Below are positions 57,861 through 64,000 of a stretch of DNA of 64,000 bases, piece by piece. The stretch is taken from assembly GCA_036271875.1 (NCBI GenBank), contig DATAZU010000038.1:16871-80870 (forward strand), in the 5' to 3' direction. The notes below the pieces were generated by a model. That model ran no database searches. It saw only the letters and a program-made list of their open reading frames with translations, and was not told the DNA's origin. The stretch is from Galbitalea sp036271875. GTDB lineage: Bacteria; Actinomycetota; Actinomycetes; Actinomycetales; Microbacteriaceae. The number at the start of each line of letters is the position of its first letter. The stretch's first letter is position 1. The translations under genes and the position numbers were made by a program.

Positions 57861-60800
57861 ATGTCGGATCCGACTTCGATCGTCCCGATCGTTACCCACA
57901 TCCATTTCCCTCCGGAGCTGCCGGTCAGTCAGCGCCGCGAGGACATTGCGCGCGCCATCTCGGAGAACCAGGTTGTCATCGTCGCGGGCGCAACCGGGTC
58001 CGGTAAAACCACTCAGCTGCCGAAGATCTGCCTGGAACTCGGCCGCACCAGTATCGGCCATACCCAGCCGAGGCGGATCGCGGCACGAACGATCGCCGAA
58101 CGCATTGCCGACGAACTCGGTACCGAACTCGGCGGCATCGTCGGATACCAGGTGCGGTTCACCGACCGCGTGAGCGCCGATACCAGGATCAAGCTCATGA
58201 CCGACGGCATTCTCCTGAACGAGATCCACCGCGATCGTCTGTTGAGGAAGTACGACACCATCATCATCGACGAGGCCCACGAGCGCAGCCTGACCATCGA
58301 CTTCCTGCTCGGCTACCTCAAACAACTGCTTCCCCAGCGGCCGGACCTGAAACTGATAATCACCAGCGCAACGATCGATCCGGAGAGCTTCTCGCGTCAT
58401 TTCGGCGGCGCGCCCATCGTCGAGGTCAGCGGACGGACCTATCCGGTCGAGATTCGGTATCGTCCGCTCGTCGCCGAGGCTCCCGAAGACGACGAGGATG
58501 TTGACGGCCCTTCGACGAGTTCAGGGGACGTGAACGTCAATCGCGACTATCTCGAGGGCATCAATGCGGCGCTCGACGAGCTCGCGCTGGAGGCTCCCGG
58601 CGATGTGCTCGTGTTTCTCAGCGGTGAATCGGAGATTCGGGATGCCGAGGATGCGATCCGGGGCAGGAATCTGTCGGGCACCGAGATCCTTCCGCTGTAC
58701 GGCCGACTGAGCGCCGCCGACCAGCACCGAGTGTTCCAATCCCCTTCGACGGGCTCAGGGACCGGCGCGGGAATCCGACGTCGAATCGTCCTGGCCACGA
58801 ACGTCGCGGAGACGAGCCTCACGGTTCCGGGGATCAAATACGTGATCGATGCGGGAACCGCTCGTATCAGCAGGTACTCGACCCGGGCGAAGATCCAGCG
58901 GCTGCCGATCGAAGCGATCAGCCAGGCGTCGGCAAATCAGCGGTCGGGACGAAGTGGCCGAACGAGCGACGGGATCGCCATCCGCCTGTATTCGGAAGGG
59001 GACTTCCTGCGCCGCCCCGAATACACCGAGCCCGAGATTCTGCGGACCAACCTCGCTGCGGTCATCCTGCAGATGATTTCGCTGGGACTCGGCGACATCC
59101 AGGCGTTCCCCTTCCTGCAGCCGCCGGATTCGCGAGGCATTAAAGACGGCCTCGACCTCCTCGCCGAACTTGGCGCCGTCGCGCCGCCCGAGTCCCCGAG
59201 CTCGTCGAAGGGCCCCAACGCAATCACCCCCATCGGCAAGCAGCTGACCCAATTACCCGTCGACCCGCGCCTCGCCCGGATGATCGTCGAGTCGAAGAAG
59301 CACGGCGTCACTCGCGAGGTGCTCGCCATCACCGCGGCGCTGACAATTCAGGACGTTCGCGAACGTCCGCTCGAGAAGCGCACCCAGGCGGACCAGCTGC
59401 ACGCGCGATTCGTCGATCCGACGAGCGACTTTCTCACGCTTCTGAACCTCTGGAACTACCTGAAGGACAGAGAAAAAGAACTCAGCGGAAACCAGTTCCG
59501 GCGACTGGTGAAATCCGAATACCTGAACTTCCTGCGCATCCGCGAGTGGTTTGACCTGTACCGGCAACTAACCCGCTCCGCCAAGCAGGTGCGGCTGACG
59601 GTCGGCGAGCCGAGCGTCAATCCCGATGGCATCCACAGGTCCCTGCTCGCCGGGCTGTTGAGACAGCTGGGCATCAGGGACGCCGCCAAACGCGACTACC
59701 AGGGTGCGCGACAGGTGCGGTTCGTGCTCTTCCCCGGTTCGGCGCTCGCAAAGAAGCAGCCCGCCGCGGTAATGAGCGCCGAACTCGTGGAGACCAGTCG
59801 CGTGTTTGCGCGCATGAACGCCGCGATCGATCCAGCCTGGGCCGAACCCATCGCCGGAGATCTGGTCAAGCGAAGCTACGGCGAACCGCACTGGGAGAAG
59901 CGGCAGGGCGCCGCGGTGGCCATCGAGCGTGCCACTCTGTACGGCGTCCCGATTGTGGTGAATCGTCGAGTGCAGTTCGCCCGAATCGATCCGGCGTGGG
60001 CTCGGGAGCTGTTCATCCGTCACGCGCTGGTCGACGGCGAATGGGACTCCGACCGGATCGACAAGAGACTCACCGCATTCGACGGCGACAACCGTGCCCT
60101 CCGCGAGGAGCTCGCGGGTCTCGAGGAGCGAACGCGCCGACGGGACATCCTCTACGACGACGAGGCCATCTTCGAGTTCTACGACGCGCGCATCCCGAAG
60201 GATGTCGCGACAACGCGCACGTTCGAATCGTGGTGGCGCGCAGAGCATAAGACTCACCCCGATCTGCTTACGATGACGCGCGAAACTCTCGCGGGCGAGA
60301 CGGCCATCGACGAGGAGGCGTTCCCGGCCAGCTGGCAGCAGGGAGACCAGACCCTTCCGCTCGACTACCGGTTCGAGCCGGGCAGCGAGGACGACGGCGT
60401 TACCGTTCGGGTTCCCCTCGCGTTGCTCGCCTCACTGACACCGGCCGGCTTCGACTGGCTCGTGCCCGGACTGCGCGAAGAACTCGTGACGGCCCTGCTG
60501 AAGACACTCCCGAAGGCCATTCGTCGCAACGTCGTTCCCGCCGCCGACTGGGCAAGGCGCCTGCTCGCCGAACTGCCAACGACCGACCCGGCCGAACTCG
60601 AGCAGACGACCCTGACCGAGTACCTGGCCGCCGCCATCCAGCGCCTTACCTACACGCCCGTCGAGCCCGACGACTTCGAGACGGAGCGCCTCCCGGCGCA
60701 CCTGAGAATGACGTTCGCGATCATCGGCGACAAGGGCGCCGAGGTCGCCCGATCCAAGGACCTCATTTCGCTGCAGCAGAAGCTGAAGACCCGCGGCCGC

Positions 60801-61706
60801 GAGGCGGTTGTCAAGGTGAGCGCGTCGACACCGCATGCGATCGAACGCTCCGGGATCACCAGCTGGAACTTCGGCGAACTTCCCAGGGTCATCGATACGC
60901 GGACCGGCGACACAACGATTCGCGCATACCCCGCCATCGTCGACCATGGCGATTCCGTATCGATCACACTCATGAGCACCGCGGCGGACCAGGCGCTGCA
61001 GACACCCGCCGGAGTGCGTCGTCTCGTGTTGCTCGCGACACCCTCGCCGCTGAGCTACGTTCGCGAGCACCTGACGCAGAACGAGAAGCTGCTACTCGCG
61101 GCGAGCCCATACCAGAGCGTGCAGGCACTGTTCGATGACTGCATGGTCGCGTGCGTGGATGCGGGCATCCGAAGGCGGTCGGCAGACGGCATCGTTTGGA
61201 ATCGCGACGACTTCGAGTCGACCAAACTCGACGTGTCTGCGGGACTCGTCGATGCGCTCTACGAAACCGTCGCGACGGTCAGCCGGATCCTCGGTAATGC
61301 ACGCGACGTGGATCGTGCAATTCGCAGCGCGACGAGCATGGCACTCGTTCCCGCGCTGACAGATGCCCGTGAGCAGCTGGCCGGACTCGTGTTCGCCGGG
61401 TTCATCTCCAGCACGGGGACGGCTCAGTTGCGCCACGTGCCGCGCTACTTAGCGGCGATTACGAGTCGCATCGAGAAGCTGCCCGTTGAACTCGCTCGCG
61501 ATCGCACCTGGCAGGCAACCGTCCAGGCTTCAACCGAGAGTTACGTCGCCGCCGGTGGCCGCATCCCACTCGCTCCAAGCGCCCCGGATCGGCTGGTTCG
61601 CGTTCGCTGGATGCTGGAGGAGCTGCGCGTCAGCCTGTTCGCCCAGCAGCTTGGCACCGCAGAAACGATCTCGCCCCAGCGCATCGTGAAAGCGCTGGCC
61701 GACTAA
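57861..61706 (+). CDS. hrpA: ATP-dependent RNA helicase HrpA (DEAH/RHA)
   Basis: HrpA is a DEAH-box helicase implicated in mRNA processing and in rescuing collided ribosomes. It has Walker A GATGSGKTTQLPK at about residues 43-55, DEAH in IIIDEAHERSL at about 137-140, SATIDPESF, NVAETSLTVPGIKYVIDAG, and QRSGRSGRTSDG, with HA2, OB and DUF3418-type C-terminal regions. I start at ATG 57861, which has GGAAGG upstream and gives 1281 residues. Three in-frame dispersed-repeat inserts lie at about residues 216-222, 294-301 and 443-451 (GPSTSSG, SPSTGSGTG, PESPSSSKGP), between motifs in likely loops. Confidence 0.95.
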   Translation: MSDPTSIVPIVTHIHFPPELPVSQRREDIARAISENQVVIVAGATGSGKTTQLPKICLELGRTSIGHTQPRRIAARTIAERIADELGTELGGIVGYQVRFTDRVSADTRIKLMTDGILLNEIHRDRLLRKYDTIIIDEAHERSLTIDFLLGYLKQLLPQRPDLKLIITSATIDPESFSRHFGGAPIVEVSGRTYPVEIRYRPLVAEAPEDDEDVDGPSTSSGDVNVNRDYLEGINAALDELALEAPGDVLVFLSGESEIRDAEDAIRGRNLSGTEILPLYGRLSAADQHRVFQSPSTGSGTGAGIRRRIVLATNVAETSLTVPGIKYVIDAGTARISRYSTRAKIQRLPIEAISQASANQRSGRSGRTSDGIAIRLYSEGDFLRRPEYTEPEILRTNLAAVILQMISLGLGDIQAFPFLQPPDSRGIKDGLDLLAELGAVAPPESPSSSKGPNAITPIGKQLTQLPVDPRLARMIVESKKHGVTREVLAITAALTIQDVRERPLEKRTQADQLHARFVDPTSDFLTLLNLWNYLKDREKELSGNQFRRLVKSEYLNFLRIREWFDLYRQLTRSAKQVRLTVGEPSVNPDGIHRSLLAGLLRQLGIRDAAKRDYQGARQVRFVLFPGSALAKKQPAAVMSAELVETSRVFARMNAAIDPAWAEPIAGDLVKRSYGEPHWEKRQGAAVAIERATLYGVPIVVNRRVQFARIDPAWARELFIRHALVDGEWDSDRIDKRLTAFDGDNRALREELAGLEERTRRRDILYDDEAIFEFYDARIPKDVATTRTFESWWRAEHKTHPDLLTMTRETLAGETAIDEEAFPASWQQGDQTLPLDYRFEPGSEDDGVTVRVPLALLASLTPAGFDWLVPGLREELVTALLKTLPKAIRRNVVPAADWARRLLAELPTTDPAELEQTTLTEYLAAAIQRLTYTPVEPDDFETERLPAHLRMTFAIIGDKGAEVARSKDLISLQQKLKTRGREAVVKVSASTPHAIERSGITSWNFGELPRVIDTRTGDTTIRAYPAIVDHGDSVSITLMSTAADQALQTPAGVRRLVLLATPSPLSYVREHLTQNEKLLLAASPYQSVQALFDDCMVACVDAGIRRRSADGIVWNRDDFESTKLDVSAGLVDALYETVATVSRILGNARDVDRAIRSATSMALVPALTDAREQLAGLVFAGFISSTGTAQLRHVPRYLAAITSRIEKLPVELARDRTWQATVQASTESYVAAGGRIPLAPSAPDRLVRVRWMLEELRVSLFAQQLGTAETISPQRIVKALAD
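58506..58529. repeat. Dispersed repeat in hrpA (1)
   Basis: GGCCCTTCGACGAGTTCAGG is a core copy read on the coding strand as GPSTSSGD. The frame is maintained. Confidence 0.85.
58741..58763. repeat. Dispersed repeat in hrpA (2)
   Basis: CCCCTTCGACGGGCTCAGGG is a core copy read as PSTGSGT. It lies just before the RRRIVLATNVAET motif segment, in a linker. Confidence 0.85.
59192..59216. repeat. Dispersed repeat in hrpA (3)
   Basis: GTCCCCGAGCTCGTCGAAGG is a slightly diverged core in the opposite orientation to the other two, read as SPSSSKGP. Confidence 0.75.
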
Positions 61707-62578
61707 GCCGCCGGTCCCCGAGGTCCTCGAGGGGCCGCCCCGAGCCAGTGACGTGGGCGGTCGAAGCCCGCCGGAAGCTTTGTCCCCGCGTTCCCGGTCG
61801 CGCCGTTGACCTGCACCTGCGTCAGATAGATCGCCGCGCTGAGGTCAGCATCGGAGAGGTTCGCATCGCGCAGGTCGAGCCCAAGAACATCGCACCAACG
61901 CAGGTCGGCTCCACGAAGATCTGCCGCGATCAGAAGGCCGCCCCGCAGGTCGGCTCCGCGAAGATCACATCCCCGCAGATCGACGCCGACGCGGTCGGTG
62001 CCGGGTCGTGCCCAGCGAGGAACTGTCCCCGACACGCGAGTCGCCCGTACCACCGCGCTGGCCTCAAGGAGTAACGGCCTCGCGTGCTCAAACTGCGAGT
62101 CGATATCGAGCGTCAGCAGGTCATCCGGCTGTCCGAGCGTGAGTGCGTTGACGCGATCGAACTCGCGTCCAACCCGGTCTCGCAGCTCGCTTTCGACGGG
62201 AAGAGCAGCCGCGACATCCAGATACCAGAGCAGTTCGTGCAGGCGTCGCATCAGCGGGAACACCGCGAACATCCCGTCGCGGGTTGCCGTGTCGTCGCGC
62301 CACGACCGGCCTTCGAAGGTATGCCGCGAGACCTTCTGCCCTGCGCCGAAGCAGTCGAACACGGTGCACCCCTTGTAGCCGGATGCGCGCAGTTGCGGAT
62401 GGATGCGACACGAATTCTCGTCGTCGAGGTTCACACACGGATCGCCCGCCGCCTTGTCGACCGGAAAATCGACGGACCGCGAGAACGCGAGTGCGGTGCA
62501 GCAGAGACCGAAACAGTTGGCGCAGTCGCCGCCGAGATCCTCCCGGCGACCCAGCTCAATTCGTGTTCGCGTCGACAT
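61703..62578 (-). CDS. Pentapeptide-repeat protein with N-terminal cysteine cluster
   Basis: This 291-residue protein begins MSTRTRIELGRREDLGGDCA and carries a Cys-rich N-terminal segment (DCANCFGLCCTAL, then CRIHPQLRASGYKGCTVFDC). That segment resembles YkgJ-type metal-binding cysteines. The C-terminal third is a pentapeptide solenoid (DLRGCDLRGADLRGG, ADLRGADLRWCDVLGLDLRD). The combination occurs in actinobacteria with no known function. The stop overlaps that of hrpA, and a diverged copy of the dispersed repeat forms the last codons (RGPRGPAA). I start at ATG 62578, which begins the Cys-rich domain closely. Confidence 0.85.
   Translation of the reverse strand: MSTRTRIELGRREDLGGDCANCFGLCCTALAFSRSVDFPVDKAAGDPCVNLDDENSCRIHPQLRASGYKGCTVFDCFGAGQKVSRHTFEGRSWRDDTATRDGMFAVFPLMRRLHELLWYLDVAAALPVESELRDRVGREFDRVNALTLGQPDDLLTLDIDSQFEHARPLLLEASAVVRATRVSGTVPRWARPGTDRVGVDLRGCDLRGADLRGGLLIAADLRGADLRWCDVLGLDLRDANLSDADLSAAIYLTQVQVNGATGNAGTKLPAGFDRPRHWLGAAPRGPRGPAA
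61713..61736. repeat. Dispersed repeat at hrpA/pentapeptide gene junction
   Basis: GGTCCCCGAGGTCCTCGAGG (61713-61732) is a diverged core between the hrpA stop (61706) and the pentapeptide C-terminus, read in frame by the latter as GPRGPA. Confidence 0.65.
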
Positions 62579-62615
62579 CGGCCACCAGCCTAGGGCTTTG
62601 CCTAAGCTAAGAGGC

Positions 62616-63770
62616 ATGCCTACCGCTGTCATTGTCGATGCCATCCGTACCCCCGCCGGTCGCGGAAAACCGGGTGGAGCGCTATCCGCGTTTCACCCCG
62701 TTGACCTGCTCGCGACCGTTCTCCGCGAACTCGTTACCCGCAACGATCTCGACCCTGCTCTGATCGATGATGTGATCGCCGGATGCCTGGCTCAGGTCGG
62801 CGAGCAATCGGTCAATATTGCGCGCAATGCCGCGCTCGCTGCAGGGTTCCCGGTGACGGTGCCCGGCACTACCGTCGATCGCCAGTGCGGCTCGAGCCAG
62901 CAGGCGGCGACCTTCGCCGCGCAGGGCGTGCTGGCCGGAAGCTACGACATCGTGATCGCCTGTGGGGTCGAGCAGATGAGCAAGTACCCGATCAACTACG
63001 CGACGCTCGGACAGGATCCGTTCGGTGCACTCGTTCAGGATCGCTTTCCAGGCGGCCTCGTCGGACAGGGCATCTCCGCGGAAATAATTTCGGCCAAGTG
63101 GAACCTTTCGCGCGAGGAACTCGACGAATACGCCGCGCGCTCCCACCGACTGGGCGCTGCAGCAGACTTCTCGAGCGAGATCCTGCCGATTGGCGACTTC
63201 GCTGTCGACGAGACGCTTCGCCCGTCCACCACCGTTGAGGGGCTCGCCGCTCTGAAGCCCGCCTTCTATGACGAAGAGCTCGGCAAGCGATTCCCACAGA
63301 TCGAGTGGCGGATCACGCCGGGCAACTCGTCACCGCTGACGGATGGCGCATCCGCCGTTCTCATCATGAGCGAACACAAGGCGGCGGAACTCGGTATGAC
63401 GCCTCGCGCACGGTTCACTAACTTTGCGGTTGTCGGCAGCGACCCGATCGAGATGCTGACCGGCGTCATTCCGGCGACCCGGCGTATCCTCTCCCGTGCC
63501 AATCTCGACATCGACGACATCGACACCTTCGAGGTCAACGAGGCGTTCGCTCCCGTCGTGCTGGCCTGGCAGAAGGAGTTGCACGCCGATCCGGAGAAGG
63601 TTAATCCCCGCGGCGGCGCGATCGCCCTCGGTCACGCGCTCGGCTCAAGCGGGACCCGCCTACTCGGAACGATGGTCAACACCCTTGAACAGACCGGCGG
63701 ACGCATCGGCCTTCAGGTCATGTGCGAGGGCGGCGGAATGTCCAACGCGACTCTCATCGAGCGCCTCTAA
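62616..63770 (+). CDS. Thiolase (acetyl-CoA acyltransferase family)
   Basis: This 384-residue thiolase condenses or cleaves acyl-CoA. The nucleophilic cysteine is in TVDRQCGSSQQAATFAAQG at about residue 90. The base and second cysteine segments are NPRGGAIALGHALGSSGTR (His) and MCEGGGMSNATLI (Cys). FEVNEAFAPVV is also present. The start ATG 62616 has TAAGAGG upstream. It stands alone, so whether it works in beta-oxidation or in biosynthesis is not known. A long hairpin follows the stop. Confidence 0.94.
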   Translation: MPTAVIVDAIRTPAGRGKPGGALSAFHPVDLLATVLRELVTRNDLDPALIDDVIAGCLAQVGEQSVNIARNAALAAGFPVTVPGTTVDRQCGSSQQAATFAAQGVLAGSYDIVIACGVEQMSKYPINYATLGQDPFGALVQDRFPGGLVGQGISAEIISAKWNLSREELDEYAARSHRLGAAADFSSEILPIGDFAVDETLRPSTTVEGLAALKPAFYDEELGKRFPQIEWRITPGNSSPLTDGASAVLIMSEHKAAELGMTPRARFTNFAVVGSDPIEMLTGVIPATRRILSRANLDIDDIDTFEVNEAFAPVVLAWQKELHADPEKVNPRGGAIALGHALGSSGTRLLGTMVNTLEQTGGRIGLQVMCEGGGMSNATLIERL

Positions 63771-63774
63771 GAGT

Positions 63775-63837
63775 CCGTGAGAGGTCCCAATCGACCGTAA
63801 ATTCAACGAATTATGGGTCGAATGGGACCTCTCACGG
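63775..63837. terminator. 22-bp hairpin between convergent thiolase and last gene
   Basis: CCGTGAGAGGTCCCAATCGA (from 63775) pairs with the inverse ending at 63837 over 22 bp with one mismatch, with an 18-nt AT-rich loop. It overlaps the stop of the leftward gene. It can terminate both convergent genes. Confidence 0.8.
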
Positions 63838-64000
63838 GTTTCTGAGTGACTCGTAGTGTGCGCCGACTTCGTCGAAGCGGTCCCAGATCTTCGGCATTGG
63901 AGTGTCGTTGATGCGTGACTCGAGGAGGTCGAAGTGCACGTGCCAGCCGCGGGCAACGTCGTAACTGAGTTCAACACTGGGCACCCGGCTATGGGTCAGC
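63832..64000 (-). CDS. C-terminus of a probable SRPBCC/AHSA1-type protein (5' end outside window)
   Basis: The last 56 codons of a gene running left from beyond the window end are open to the TGA at 63832-63834. The translated end contains SYDVARGWHVHFDLLESRIN, which resembles the C-terminal helix region of Bet v1/SRPBCC (AHSA1) small ligand-binding proteins (a WHxHFD pattern). Codon use is GC-rich. The stop lies inside the hairpin. The identification is tentative because only the end is seen. Confidence 0.55.
   Translation of the reverse strand, partial: LTHSRVPSVELSYDVARGWHVHFDLLESRINDTPMPKIWDRFDEVGAHYESLRNP

Overview
This window looks like a high-GC actinobacterial chromosome, most likely from the family Microbacteriaceae. 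The evidence is GC-rich codon use, the actinobacterial order of housekeeping genes, a DUF222/HNH protein, rsmI divergent from a protein O-mannosyltransferase, and dispersed repeats of a kind I associate with this family. The genus cannot be fixed from the sequence alone. There are about 56 protein genes, two of them cut by the window ends, and one tRNA (tRNA-Gln, TTG).

Layout. At 0-4 kb lies an accessory-looking stretch: a UvrD-like helicase cut at its 5' end, an SRA-HNH modification-dependent restriction endonuclease, a VOC protein and a zinc-ribbon NERD protein. At 4-8.7 kb are small regulators, a hydrolase, a PH-domain protein, an MFS exporter and a lipoprotein. From 8.7 to 48.9 kb runs an actinobacterial backbone read mostly leftward: mfd, pth, rplY, prs, glmU, tRNA-Gln, an ABC-F protein, ispE, rsmA, tatD, metG and, further on, rsmI, with pmt diverging from it. 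Two cargo blocks interrupt this backbone. One (16.1-28.1 kb) holds a hexuronate catabolic locus (mannonate dehydratase, fructuronate reductase, two TIM-barrel isomerases, a Gfo/Idh oxidoreductase, a LacI regulator, uxaC), a TetR-MFS pair and gnd. The other (30.7-35.3 kb) holds a XylFGH-type sugar ABC transporter with its ROK regulator. At 43.9-64 kb are a TetR pair, a shortened DUF222-HNH protein, serine dehydratase, rsmI/pmt, a MetY-type sulfhydrylase, a rhodanese, a DUF255 thioredoxin-like protein, a phospholipase D-like lipoprotein, hrpA, a pentapeptide protein, a thiolase and the end of a probable SRPBCC protein.

How genes work together. UxaC, the fructuronate reductase and mannonate dehydratase make a complete route from glucuronate to 2-keto-3-deoxygluconate. 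All five gene junctions in that locus are 4-nt start/stop overlaps, and a nested palindrome lies between the two divergent arms. The ABC transporter and ROK regulator form a sugar uptake unit with a strong 25-bp dyad upstream. metG-tatD-rsmA-(oxidoreductase)-ispE is a housekeeping cluster.

The most unusual feature is the repeat landscape. A repeat with core CCCTGAGCCTGTCGAAGGG occurs at 13 sites. Most lie inside, or at the stop codons of, conserved genes (mfd, hrpA, ABC-F, tatD, an epimerase, a sugar isomerase), always leaving the frame open and often expanded in 18-bp steps. Separate families of 90-100 bp long-arm palindromes occupy intergenic gaps, two copies each of a GTAACTCATGC type and a CACCTGTTGTGCAGGT type.
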